Part shown: piece by piece, positions 54,611 through 64,000 of the stretch | How the letters are laid out: every line of letters starts with the position of its first letter | Numbering within the stretch: the stretch's first letter is position 1 | Assembly (NCBI GenBank): GCA_029207755.1 | Contig: JARCOQ010000007.1 | Span: 248,001-312,000, forward strand | DNA: 64,000 nucleotides | Origin: Chamaea fasciata | Lineage: Eukaryota; Chordata; Aves; Passeriformes; Sylviidae | Direction of reading: 5' to 3' | Made by a program: the position numbers and the translations under genes | Notes under the pieces: model-generated | Seen by the model: the letters and a program-made list of their open reading frames with translations, nothing else | What the model was told of the DNA's origin: nothing | The model's database searches: none

Positions 54611-54900
54611 CTGCGCGGGGCGGCGGGCGGGCGAGCGGCGGCGGCGGCGGCGGGGCCGGTGCGGGAGCGGGGCGGGGGGAGCGGAGCCGCCCTGCACCGC
54701 GATATAAATAACATTATCTGGGCGCGCAGGGACATTCCTACCCGGAGCCGGCGGCGCTGCCCGGCCCCGATAGCCCCGCTCCCCCCGGGAGGGCCGGGCC
54801 GAGCCGACCGGGCGGGCGGGGACGGGGATGGGGATGGGCGCAGGGACGGGGACGGGCCGCCCGCCCCGCAATGCAGCACAGCGGCGCCCCCCGGCCGCCA
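54270..54900 (-). promoter_or_regulatory. SPTB CpG promoter with non-coding exon 1 and GATA site
   Basis: On the minus strand, AGATAATGTTATTTATATC (54701-54719) combines a WGATAR motif with an AT-rich TATA-like box. A GC-rich stretch then leads to a 5' splice donor CAG followed by GTGAGA, placing the end of a non-coding exon at 54611. GATA1 sites are a known feature of erythroid spectrin promoters. The transcription start is inferred to lie around 54680-54695. Confidence 0.55.
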
Positions 54901-55050
54901 GCGCCGCCGGCACCGGCAGCAGCACCAGCTGCACCGACACCGGCAGCACCGGCATCGGCAGCACGCTTGGCGGCGGCGTCATCGGCAGCAGCGCCGGCGG
55001 TACCGGCAGCAGCGCCGGCGGCACCGGCACCTGCAGGCTGCGGAGAGGCG
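54890..55050. repeat. GCC/GGCACC trinucleotide-rich degenerate repeat
   Basis: CACCGGCAGCACCGGC-type units, 9 bases long and imperfect, continue through about 160 bases upstream of SPTB. Open in all frames, but no conserved protein is recognised. Confidence 0.6.
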
Positions 55051-55084
55051 CAGCGCCCCGCCGACACCGGCGGGGGTCCCCGGC

Positions 55085-55735
55085 CATCCCCCGCGGCCAG
55101 CCCACGTGTCCCCCGCTAGCCCTGGATGCCCCCCAGCTAGTCCCAGACACCCCTCAGGTAGCCCGAGGCGTCCTCCACTAGCCCTGTGAGTTCCCCAACT
55201 CGTCCCAGGCACCCCACAGTCAGATCTCAGCGTCCTCCTGCTTGTCCCAGGCAACCCCTAATTAGCCCTGGGTGACCCCCACCAGCCCTGGATGTCCTCC
55301 AACTAGTCCGTGGTGTCCTCCCTCTAATCCAGGCAGTCCCCAGCTAGCCCTGGGTGACCCCCAGCTAGCCCAAGCTGCCCTACAATCAGCTCCGGGTGCC
55401 CCCCACTATCCCTGGATGCCCCCCAGCTAGTCACAGGCATTCAGCATCTGGCCCTGGGTGTTTCCCACTAATCCAGGGTGTCCCCCAGCCAATTTCCAAC
55501 ACCCCACAGTTGTCCCTGAACGTCCCCCAGCTAGTCCTGGATGTCCCCCAGGTACTGCTTCCCAGGGTCTCCCACTAGCCCTGGACACCCCGCAGCTAAT
55601 CCCAGGCAGCTCCCAGCTAGCCCTGGATACCCTTCGCTAGCCCTGGATGCTCCCTAGGTCACTGCAGGTGTCCCCCACTAGCCTTGGGTGCACCCAGGTA
55701 GCTCCAGATGTCCCGACTAGCCCAGATCCCGCAAT
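55085..55735. repeat. Minisatellite, about 24-bp unit, between SPTB and CHURC1
   Basis: Roughly 25 degenerate copies of CCCTGGATGCCCCCCAGCTA followed by GTCC. It fills almost all the space between the two divergent promoters. Confidence 0.8.
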
Positions 55736-55759
55736 CATTCCTGGTTGCCCCAAGGCGCC

Positions 55760-55888
55760 CCACAGCCCCTTAGGCCCCGCCCATTTCCTCAGACCACGCC
55801 CATTTCCAGCGCCTCGGGGCCCTCCCCGCCACTGAGCCCCGCCCCTCGGCGCTAGTCTCGCGACATTTCCGGGGGAGGGCGGTGCGAG
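55760..55888 (+). promoter_or_regulatory. CHURC1 promoter
   Basis: Contains a GC box (CCCCGCCC), the housekeeping motif TCTCGCGA at 55856-55863 and an ETS-type site TTTCCGG at 55866-55872, all within 35 bases upstream of the start codon. No TATA box. Confidence 0.6.
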
Positions 55889-55973
55889 ATGTGCGGCGGC
55901 TGTGTGGGCACCGAGTACCCGGAGCGGGTGAGGGCGGGCGGGGGGATTCTGACACCGGTCCCGGTCTCGGTCC

Positions 55974-56046
<73 letters not shown>

Positions 56047-57568
56047 AGCCTGTGTTCCCGCCCTAGGGCACCACCTGCCTGGAGGGCGGATCTTTCCTCC
56101 TGAACTTCGTGGGGTGCGCGCAGTGCGGCCGCCGGGACTTCGTGCTAGTCGGCAACCGGGCGGAGGGCCTGCACGGCGGGGAGGAGATCGTCACCTATGA
56201 CCGTGCGCTGGGGGGGCACCGGGGGGGTGAGGGCCTGGGGGGGGCTTGAGGGGATAGAGGAGCCTTTGGGATCTGGGGCTTGGGGTTCTTGAGGGTTGCG
56301 AGGCCTCAGGGGGACCTTTGGGGTCTGGGGCAACATTTGGGGGGTCCTCGAGCCGTCCTTGGGGCTCAGGGGTCGCTGAAGATTTGGGGTCTTGTGGGCT
56401 TGGAGGGGTCGGGGCTCCGGGGGTTTTGAGTGTTGGGTGTTGGGGGAGACCTTGGGTCTTGAAGGATGGTGAAGGCTCTGGGGGATCTTTGAAGTCTGGA
56501 GCTTGGGCGATCTTGAGGGTTAGAGAGGGCTTCAGGAGACCTTTGGGATCTGGGGGTCTTGAAGGGGCACAGTTGGAAGCCTGGGGGTGGCACTTGGAAT
56601 CTGGGGGGTCTTGAGGGCTGGGGCGTGATGGGAAGGGCTCAGAGATCAAAGGAGGGGGAGGCCTAAGGGAGGATTAGTTTGAGTAGGGAACATTTGGGGC
56701 CCAAATATTTGGGGGTCCCTGAGGGTGGGAATGGTGGATGCCCAGGGAGGGGGTCTCAAGTTTTAGAGGGAGTATCAGGGAGCTGCCGATGGGCATTAAG
56801 GGGTTGCTGTGGGGGAGATTTTGGGGGCTTGGTGCTTTGGGGACTGGGATGTCTATGCCCTGGGGGTGAGGGCAGGCACAGAGGATTGGGGTTTGTCCCA
56901 AGACATTGTCGGTGGGGGGCTACTCCAGGGACATTGTCCATGTTCTCCCACCCCACTGTCCCCTGCCCTACAGACCTGTGCAAGAACTGCCACCACCTGA
57001 TCGCACGCCATGAGTACACCTTCAGCGTAGTGGACGACTACCAGGTTTGTCTCTTGTCCCCCAAAAAGCTCTTCCCAACTCTGCCTCTGGAATTCCAGAC
57101 CCTCCCCTCCACAGGCTGATCCCCACCTTTCCTGGGACAGAGCCTTGAAGAATTCAGAGCTGCATCCCTGTGTTCAGGGCTACCTGGAGTCCCCTCAGCA
57201 CTAGTCCATGCCTTGTGGGGGAAGCCCAGCTCACCTGGCACGGGAATGTGGATGATGGGAGGGGGCTGTGACCCCCATTCCTCATTCCTGGCACATCTCC
57301 TATGCAGCAAACGGCTGGAAAAAGGGCACATGGGAGCTGGTGGGGCTGGAAATGAGATCCCCTGGCTCTGATTGCAATCGGGGATCGGGTACCGGATCTG
57401 GCTCGAGTTTCCCTCTGGGGGAACAGGGTTGTGGCAGCCCCCCTTTTTCCAACCCCCTCCTTTTCCCTCCTCCAGGAATATACCATGCTGTGCCTGCTCT
57501 GTGGCCGCGCTGAGGATTCCATCAGCATCCTGCCTGATGACCCTCGCCAGATGACCCCGCTGTTCTGA
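55889..57568 (+). CDS. CHURC1: Churchill domain-containing zinc protein CHURC1
   Basis: Churchill is a small zinc-binding protein first described in chick as an FGF-induced regulator that switches cells from mesoderm to neural fate. Four exons, 55889-55927, 56067-56202, 56974-57044 and 57476-57568, encode 112 residues, exactly the family length. Paired cysteines occur throughout: CGGC at the N-terminus, [24 protein letters not shown] and [11 protein letters not shown]; the C-terminus is [13 protein letters not shown]. The protein is intact. It sits between SPTB and GPX2, the conserved order. Intron 1 is only 139 bases and mostly hexamer repeat. Confidence 0.95.
55957..56046. repeat. (GGTCTC)n hexamer array in CHURC1 intron 1
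   Basis: Fifteen copies; early ones carry a GGTCCC variant and the rest are perfect. The array makes up about 90 of the 139 bases of the intron and ends 20 bases before the acceptor. Confidence 0.95.
56210..56680. repeat. G-rich degenerate repeat in CHURC1 intron 2
   Basis: Phrases such as GACCTTTGGGATCTGGGG and GGGGTCTTGAGGG recur at about 30-40 bases over 470 bases, all G-rich on the transcribed-sense strand. No exon lies within. Confidence 0.7.
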
Positions 57569-57881
57569 TCCCCATGTGTATCCCAGGATGAGCTTCCAGG
57601 AGCTCCAGGAGATCCCCGGATCCCTGGCAGTGTAATTTCTGGGGACAACATGGTGCCTGGCATGATTTGCTCCTCCAAGCTTTCAGCCTGGATGCAGTGA
57701 ACACCCAACACCGGGATGGTCCCATGTTTCTGGAGCCTTTTGGCTCTGACCCTGACTGCAAGGATGGGATGCAGTGCCACGGCCTGAGCCCCCCGTGTGC
57801 TGAAGACCTAAAGGTGTCCCCAAAGCAGGATCCGAAGGGATTCCCACCCCATCCTGCCTCAGGAGCCCTCGTATGTGGGGT

Positions 57882-57887
57882 AATAAA
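57882..57887 (+). terminator. CHURC1 poly(A) signal AATAAA
   Basis: AATAAA about 315 bases after the CHURC1 stop codon. 57900-58470 between CHURC1 and GPX2 3' ends shows no gene. Confidence 0.75.
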
Positions 57888-58479
57888 TGTGATGTGTGAC
57901 AGCTTGGTGGCACAGGCTGGAGTATTTTGGGGGTGGGCTTCACCCCCTCGAGTTGGTGAAGGGTGTTGGAGACTGATGCAGGGGACTTTTTCCATCCCAG
58001 GAGCCTGTGGAATTCCTCCTTGGCCCTTCCCAGCACTCGAGAGCCCACTGCACTCTCCCAGTGCTCTCCTAAACCCTGCAAAGAAAGGACTTGGATCATT
58101 TTCCTTTCTCAAGGAGTTGGTTTGGGATCACTTCCCCCTGCCCTGGGGTTTGTAACCTGGCCCTGCCCTGCTGGGAATTCCATATTCGTGAGGCGGGAAG
58201 GAACTGGGTGTGGGAAATCACTGCCCTGGGGTGGGTTAGGTGTTGCTCTTGGCACCTGGCCCCAGCAACACCCGTGGGGAACTGGGTGCAGCTGGCCTGG
58301 CACCCACCTATCCCTGAGCCTCCATTTCCTGGATCTGGCACCTCAGGGCTGCGTCCTCCTTCCTGATCCCTCCCAACAGCCCCCAAAACCCACATGGGTA
58401 TGGGTATGTTCCCAGAAACCTCATGGATCTGTTTACGCTCCCAAAAACCACGTGGATCCAGGCACGCTCCCTCGGCTCA

Positions 58480-58485
58480 TTTATT
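58480..58485 (-). terminator. GPX2 poly(A) signal AATAAA
   Basis: Minus-strand CAATAAATGAG, about 165 bases after the GPX2 stop codon and just past the SECIS element. Confidence 0.8.
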
Positions 58486-58524
58486 GCCACCAGCCCACGC
58501 CGCCCCAGTGGCTCCAACCCTCTG

Positions 58525-58575
58525 CCCTCATCGAGCCCCCTCCCCACGGAGGTTTCAGAGGGGGCTGTCACTCTG
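58525..58575 (-). promoter_or_regulatory. SECIS element in the GPX2 3' UTR
   Basis: On the minus strand a GTGA core (TGA at 58568-58570) is followed by AGCCCCCTC, an AAA apical motif (58553-58555), then GAGGGGGCT pairing perfectly with the first arm, and a GAT closing core (58530-58532). Twelve bases separate the TGA core from the AAA, the usual SECIS geometry. It directs selenocysteine insertion at the in-frame UGA of GPX2. Confidence 0.85.
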
Positions 58576-58648
58576 CGGAGAGCTGGGGCCATGCCAGGGT
58601 GACACCGAAGCCAGGATCACACCAGAGCCAGGATCACACAAGCTAGGA

Positions 58649-59302
58649 TTACTTGGCCAGCTTGAGGAGACGTTGGATGTCGGGCTCCAGCTGGGCCGTG
58701 GGCACACGGGGGCTGTAGCGCCGAAACGGTTCCCCCTCAGGCCCCACTAGGAACTTCTCGAAATTCCAAGAGATATCGGAGCGCCGCACAGGGCTCCAGG
58801 TGACAAAGCGGGGCTCGCCCATCAGGTGCATGGCCTCGTCGGCTGGTGCAGGCAGGTGAGCCTTGAGGTAGGCGAACACGGGATGAGTGTCACTCCCGTT
58901 CACCTGGCACTTCTGGAACAGGGTGAAGTTGGGCTCGAAGCCACCCCCGGGCCGCACGTACTTCAGGGTGTTGAGGATCTCCTCGTTGGTGCCGTTCTCC
59001 TGTGGCGGGGAAGGAGAAATCCAGAGCCCTGTGTTTCCCAGCTCCTCACGCCCTGCCTCACAGCCCATAGGACTTACCTGGTATCCAAACTGGTTACAGG
59101 GGAAGCCCAGCACGACCAGCCGCCGGGGGTAGCGGGCTTGGAGCTGGTTGAGCTGGGTGTAATCCCGCACCGTGGTGCCTCAGAGCGAAGCCACGTTCTC
59201 AATCAGGACCACGCGGCCCCGGAAAACACCAAAATCCACCTTTTCCCCCTGCAAGGAGGTGGCGCTCAGGTCATAGAAAGACTTGGCGATGGGGACGGTC
59301 AT
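58649..59302 (-). CDS. GPX2: Glutathione peroxidase 2, selenoprotein
   Basis: GPX2 is the gastrointestinal glutathione peroxidase, reducing hydrogen peroxide and organic hydroperoxides with glutathione in the cytosol of epithelial cells. Two exons, 59078-59302 and 58649-58999, encode 191 residues ([16 protein letters not shown] to LLKLAK). The catalytic selenocysteine is residue 41, codon TGA at 59180-59182, in the context NVASL-Sec-GTTVRDY. The Gln and Trp of the catalytic site are in [10 protein letters not shown] and [20 protein letters not shown]. Position next to CHURC1 and RAB15 supports GPX2 rather than GPX1. A naive translation would stop at the UGA and call a broken gene. Confidence 0.95.
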
Positions 59303-60216
59303 GGCTGCAGGTGCGCGGCTGTTTGTGCCCCGTGCCCTGCACCGCCTCTTAACGGCTTCCCGGTGCTCACGTCATGGTCCAAAGGTCTCCGGGCCCCGCC
59401 ACAGCTCAGGAGAAACCGGAGCTGCCCGTCCCACCCGTGGAAGGAGGAAGGTGGCACGGGGCCAAGGTGATGCTCTACCTGCCTCAATAATTCATGGCAC
59501 GGTGCGGTGCGGCTGCTCATCCTAGTGCCTGCGGAATGTGGGATGCTCCCAGCCTGGCACAGCATGTTCCCGAGGGTTGGGAATGACAGTGAGAGTCGGG
59601 GAATAATAGGAGTCGGGGAATAACGGGAATCTGGGAGCTGGGGCTCTGTGGGGCAGAGGAGGAGGGTAGAAGTGCCCCAGTACTCCTTCTTGCCTGGCGC
59701 TTCCGTGGCATCACCTCTGGGGCCTCCTGTGCTGCCCGTCCCAGTGCCCACCAGTCTCAGGGCCCACTGGTCCCAGTTCCAGCTCCATCCTTGGGTCTAG
59801 CTGCTGTGGTGCCCACTATTGTCCTGTGCTGCTCATCCCAGTGCCTGGCAGCATCCTGCTGTCCACTTGGATCCCAGTAGGTTCCACTCTCTTAGTGCCC
59901 ACCGTCATCCCAGTAACCACCCGTCCCAGTCCGCCACCGTCCCGCTGCTGGCTCACCCCAGTGCCGCCACCAAGCTTTCCGGCCCTGTTCCCACAGGTAG
60001 CCTGGCAGGCCATAGTGGTGGCCATGGCACCCCACGGGCACTATGCCCCTTGTCCCTGTGCCCAGCGTGGAAAGGGGACACCGTGCCAAGAGCCCCAGAT
60101 CACCCTCAATTATTGATCACCGCTCGGGTGTCCATGCACAGGCTGTGCCTGCCGCCATGGCATCGTGCCCACAGCCCCCCTGCAGCACAAGGACCACCAG
60201 CCCCTCCAGCATCACC
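59303..60216. other. Short intergenic interval between GPX2 and RAB15
   Basis: About 0.9 kb separates the GPX2 start codon from the RAB15 poly(A) signal. A CCCAGT-GCC phrase repeats loosely at 59740-59970, with no coding exon. The GPX2 promoter must lie at its left end, but I see no TATA box. Confidence 0.5.
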
Positions 60217-60222
60217 TTTATT
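60217..60222 (-). terminator. RAB15 poly(A) signal AATAAA
   Basis: Minus-strand AATAAA about 265 bases after the RAB15 stop codon. Confidence 0.7.
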
Positions 60223-60487
60223 CTGCAAACCACTGTGTAAAACCGGGGCTCCCAGGGGCACGGGGTGGCACAGGATGGGCACACAGTGCCTGGACAGCCC
60301 CCACCCTACCCGCAAACCGAGGGGGGCACAGGGGCCAGTATGGGGAGCCTCCCTTGCCACCTTCCCACCGCCCCTGCCCCTGGGGGTGTCCCGTGTTGCC
60401 CCCCCCTCCACGGGGGCCGCCCCAATCCTGCCCCTACCATGCCCCCCGACACAGCCTGGGGAGCGGGGATCAGGGGTGTCCCAGCCT

Positions 60488-63400
60488 TCAACACCAGCAG
60501 GTTTTGGGGGTGTCCTCGCTCCCCAGGGGCTGCTGCTCGTCCTCCTCTAGCCGGGCCAGGGTGGGGGCGCGAGGCGGCCCCCGCAGCTCGTCCAGCTCCT
60601 TGCGGTGTGCCTGCAGTACCAGCTCTGTCAGCCGCGTGAAGGACTGTGGGAGAGGGATGGGGTGAACCTGGGAGACCCCTCCAGTACCCCCCGACCTCTC
60701 CAGACCCCCCAGGCCAATCCCAGTCCCCTCAGAAACCACCCCCCCTCAGCCCCCTTCCCCCCTCAGGTCCCTCATACCTCCTTGATGTTGAGGTTGCTGC
60801 AGGCACTGGTCTCGTAGAAATCCATCCCGTATTCCCTGGCCAGCTGCAGAACCAGGGGTTTGGCGGGGAGGGGAGGTGGTACCATGATTTTGGGGATAGG
60901 GGGGATTCAACACCCCTGGCCCCCCTCTCTGGAATGTGCACAGCTGGGCACGGACAGACAGGAGAGCTGTGGGGGTGGGCTGGCATAGGGGCACACCTGG
61001 GCTTGGGTGTTGGGTGCAGGGGGCCTTGGTAGGGGCACTGGATGCTTTGGGGTCCAGAGGTCACTGGGAAAGATCCTGGGGTGCACTGGGTTCTTTTGGG
61101 ATGCAGAGGAGCACGATGGAGGTGCAGGGAGGGCTTGGGGGTTGTTGGACACCCTGGGGTAGCACTGAGCAGTGAAGGGGTTTCCTGGATGCTCTGGAGC
61201 TGCAGGGAGGGAGTCCAGAGGTCCCTGAGTTCAGACTGCAGTAGCATGGGGCGTCACTGGATACAGGTAGGGATGTTTGGCTGTCCCTGGATACGGGTAG
61301 GGCTGCAGGAAGGTTACTGGGATCCATGTGGAATGCAGCGGGGGGGCTTGTGGAGGGTCTGGCCATTCTGGGATTGCAGAGATGTACACTGGGGGCTTTG
61401 GGGGTCAAGGGGGACACCGAGGTGTGTGCTTCAGGGGTGCAGGAGACCATGCTGGAGGTGCAGCAAGAGGTTAAGGGTCTCTGAACATTTTGCAGGTGGG
61501 GAAGAGGGAGCGAGCCTTGGGGGTGCACAACCACTGCAGGGGTGGAGGGGAAGAGGGTTCCCGGACACTGGGGGAGCTGGGTTTGGGGTGCCTGGGTACA
61601 GACTGCAAGAGGGTGGAGGGTCCCTGGTTGTGCTGGGAGGGGCTGGGGATCCTTGGAGGTCCTGGATAGAGGTAGGGCTGCAGGAGGGCTGTTGGGGTCC
61701 TGAGTGCAGAGGGGGCTCAGGGAGAGGCTGGCCATGCTGTGGGGGCAGGAGGGGTCCTGCCCCCTGGGGGGGGGGGCACATAGCAGCCCCCGCTCACCTG
61801 CAGCCCTTGCTCTTTGGGCACTTGCCTCTTGTGCTCCTCGTCCGCCTTGTTCCCGATGAGGATTTTCTGGACGCCGTCAGGTGCATACTGGGTGGGGGAA
61901 CAGTGTGAGGACCCCCCACACACATGGCTGGGGAACTTCCGGGCCTCCCCTCATGAACTCCCACCTCATCCACGTCGCTCGCCCACTTCACGATGTGCTG
62001 GTAGGAGCGCTCGCTGCTGATGTCATACACCAGGAAAATGCCCTGCAGGGGGTGGGGGGCGGCCCTTGATACCCCAAAACTTTGCCTCAGTTTCACCTCT
62101 CCTGTGCACCAGGACAGGGTGCCCCCGTACCTGTGCCCGCCGGTAGTACTGCTTGGTGATGGTCTGGTACCGCTCCTGGCCAGCTGTATCCCTGCCCAGG
62201 GACAGTGGGTCAGTGCCACCACCCACGGCATGAGTTTGGCAGGGCTCAGCCCCTACCTTGGGTGGGGGGAGTGGGACTCAGACCCCCCAAAATTTCATCC
62301 CTCTTGCCCCCGGGATCCAGTCCTGCCACTCACCAGATCTGTATCCGCACCTTGATCCCATCCACCTCGATGGTCTTCATCTTGAAGTCGACACCTGGGA
62401 TTGGAATGGGAGAGGTTGTGGGGTGTCCTGGTGTTTCCCTCTGCAGGAGCTGCTGTCACTGCGGGCCCTCTGGTCCCCTCACCTCTCCTGACCCACCCCA
62501 TGCCCCACCATGGCCTGGTGCTGGTCCCCACGCCCAGTGCCTGGCCTGGCAGGAGGCCCCAGTGCCAGGTGGTGATCCTGGTGCTCCCGGTTTCCTGGTG
62601 CTGCAGCTGTCGAGTTCTCCCACTTCCCCAGAGCTACAGCTCCTCGGTGCTGTGGCTGCCCAATGCTTCCAGTTCCTGGCTGAACGCTGCTCCCGGTTCC
62701 CCCTGCCAGAGGTGCCTGGTCCTCCCGGCACTCCTGTGCTCATGATTTCCTGGCTCCCTGATGCTCCTGGTTCCCTGGAGCCGCGGCTCTTTGGAGCCCC
62801 CGGTTTCCCAGTTTCCCTATGCTGCAGCTTCCCGGTGGCCCCGGCTTGTGGATGCCCATGGTTTTACTGTATCCTGATGCCCACGGCTTTACTGTTTCCT
62901 GATGCCCACGGCTTCCCGGTTCCCCGGTGCTGTGACTCCCGATGCTCCCGGTCCCCCGGTGCCCACAGTTTTCCCTCTCCCCGGTGCCCACGGTTTTCCC
63001 GCTCTCTGGTTGCCTCTTTCCCCACGTTCCTAGTGTTGCAGCTCTCCAGTGCCCACGGTTAACCCTTTCCCGGTGCCCCCGGTTTTCCCGTGCCCACCAT
63101 TCCCCGGTTCCCTGGTTCCCACGACTCCCGGATGCCCTGGTTTCCCGTTTCCCCGATCCTGTGGCTTCCCAGTTGCTTGGCAGTCCCGGTTCCCCGATGC
63201 CCACGGTTTTCCCCTTCCCTGGATTCCCGTTTCTCGGTTGCTGCGTTTCCCTTCTCCTCCCGGTTCTCCGGTTTCCACGGTTCTCCCGCTCCCCGGTTAC
63301 CCGTTTTCCCGTTTCCCCAGTGCTGCGGTTTTCCAGTACTCACGAGTTCCTGGTGCCCACAGCTCCCAGTTCCCCGGTTTCCCTTTTCCCCGGTTCTGCG

Positions 63401-63817
63401 GCTCCCAGTGTTCCCAGTTACCCGGTGCTGCGCCTCCCCATTGCTCCCGATTCCTTGATGCTCCCGGTTTCACGTTTCCCCGGTGCCGCGGCTCCCTGTT
63501 TTCCCGGTGTTCCCGGTCCCCTGGCTTCCCGTTTCCACGGTGCTGCGGCTCCCAGTCTTCCCCGTTGCCCGGTTCCCCCGATGCTCCCGTTTCCCCGGTG
63601 CTGCGCCTCCCAACCGCTCCCGCTTCCCCGATGCTCCCGGTTCCCCGTTCCCCCGCTCCCGCCGCGGCCGCCGTGCGCTGCCGGTGCCGGTACCGATGGT
63701 GGAGATGTGGGCGGGGTGGAACTGGTTGTCGGTGAACCGGCAGAGCAGGCAGGTCTTGCCCACGCCCGAGTCCCCGAGCAGCAGCAACCGGAACAGCACG
63801 TCGTACTGCTTGGCCAT
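60488..63817 (-). CDS. RAB15: Small GTPase Rab15
   Basis: Rab15 is a Rab-family GTPase acting at early and recycling endosomes, prominent in neurons. Seven exons, 63694-63817, 62334-62394, 62131-62191, 61965-62042, 61798-61887, 60778-60843 and 60488-60643, encode 211 residues, about the family length. GTP-binding motifs are all present: GDSGVGKT at 15-22, DTAGQE at 63-68 with catalytic Gln67, NKAD at 121-124 and ETSAC at 149-153. The C-terminus ends CWC, a double-cysteine geranylgeranylation motif. Start [18 protein letters not shown] matches the family. Introns 1 and 5 are filled with degenerate repeats. Confidence 0.95.
60990..61765. repeat. Degenerate repeat in RAB15 intron 5
   Basis: Phrases like GGTGCAGGAGACCATGCTGG, GGGGGCTTTGGGGGT and CCTGGATA(C/G)-AGGTAGGGCTGCAGGA recur at 40-90 base spacing over about 770 bases. 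No exon inside. Confidence 0.6.
62540..63660. repeat. Long CCCGGTT-rich minisatellite filling RAB15 intron 1
   Basis: About 1.1 kb built from short units such as TTTCCCGGTTCCCCGATGCT and TGCTGCGGCTCCC, degenerate but continuous up to the donor of exon 1. Copies nearest exon 1 are the most regular. Strong strand asymmetry: C/T on the plus strand, G/A on the RNA strand. Confidence 0.8.
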
Positions 63818-64000
63818 GGCGGGCCCGGGCCGCCGCCGCCGCCGCCACACCGGGGCCGCTCCGGGGCCGCGAGCTGCGCCGCCGCCGCCGCGCCGGGCCG
63901 GGCTGGCACCGGGGGATGCACCGGGGCGGGGCGGGGCGGGGGCGGCGGCGGCGGGAGGGGGCACCGGGAGGGGAAACGAGGGGGGCGACACCGGGGATGG
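63818..64000 (-). promoter_or_regulatory. RAB15 CpG-island promoter
   Basis: GCC trinucleotide-rich and GGGGCGG-rich DNA upstream of the RAB15 start codon, including repeated GC boxes at 63921-63945. No TATA box; continues past the window edge. Confidence 0.6.

Noticed and set aside
54035..55189. 384-codon plus-strand frame across the SPTB promoter region
   Set aside because: Composition follows GCC/GGCACC repeats and the CpG island; no domain, and the adjacent minus-strand promoter explains the GC content.
59180..59182. In-frame TGA suggesting GPX2 is a pseudogene
   Set aside because: It is at the conserved selenocysteine site and a SECIS element follows in the 3' UTR; the rest of the protein is intact.
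57900..64000. Search for FNTB, a neighbour in mammals
   Set aside because: No farnesyltransferase beta exon is visible; it is expected beyond RAB15, probably past the right edge.
1..64000. tRNA, rRNA, intact endogenous virus or DNA transposon
   Set aside because: I saw no cloverleaf with internal promoter boxes, no LTR pair, and no reverse-transcriptase or transposase coding region; only 5'-truncated CR1 ends.

Overview
This is vertebrate nuclear DNA, almost certainly from a bird. The genes have many short exons with GT/AG junctions, the introns hold 3' ends of CR1 LINEs (the dominant avian retrotransposon), and GC-rich introns are packed with degenerate minisatellites. A songbird is possible, but the sequence alone does not fix the species.

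Layout. Positions 1-2184 carry the 5' part of FNBP4 (minus strand, running off the left edge). Positions 2944-26428 carry all of NUP160 (minus; 35 coding exons, about 1389 residues), a scaffold nucleoporin. A junction of about 1.6 kb at 26429-28000 holds the NUP160 promoter, two CTCF-like motifs, an inverted repeat and a minisatellite. PLEKHG3 follows (plus; CDS 30580-35654), a DH-PH Rho exchange factor with an 8-nt microexon. SPTB comes next (minus; CDS 36839-51217), the erythroid/muscle beta-spectrin, with two alternative C-termini; its non-coding first exon lies near 54.6-54.7 kb. CHURC1 is on the plus strand (55889-57568), then the selenoprotein GPX2 (minus; 58649-59302) and RAB15 (minus; 60488-63817).

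Synteny. FNBP4-NUP160 is the human 11p11.2 arrangement, and PLEKHG3-SPTB-CHURC1-GPX2-RAB15 is the human 14q23.3 arrangement. Both blocks are intact here and meet between NUP160 and PLEKHG3, so that interval is a synteny junction relative to mammals.

I traced exon boundaries by hand, using splice dinucleotides and reading-frame phase. For NUP160, PLEKHG3, SPTB, CHURC1, GPX2 and RAB15 the summed exons give complete open frames of about the family length, with no frameshift or unexplained stop; the one in-frame UGA, in GPX2, is explained by a SECIS element in its 3' UTR. The genes do not form a pathway; they are neighbours by ancestry. The most notable non-coding features are the tandem arrays: three consecutive arrays fill the SPTB intron that separates its two alternative 3' ends, a 36-bp array lies in the PLEKHG3 3' UTR, a GGTCTC hexamer array makes up most of CHURC1 intron 1, and a long array fills RAB15 intron 1. 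I found no prokaryotic-type system, CRISPR array, tRNA, rRNA or intact virus-like element.
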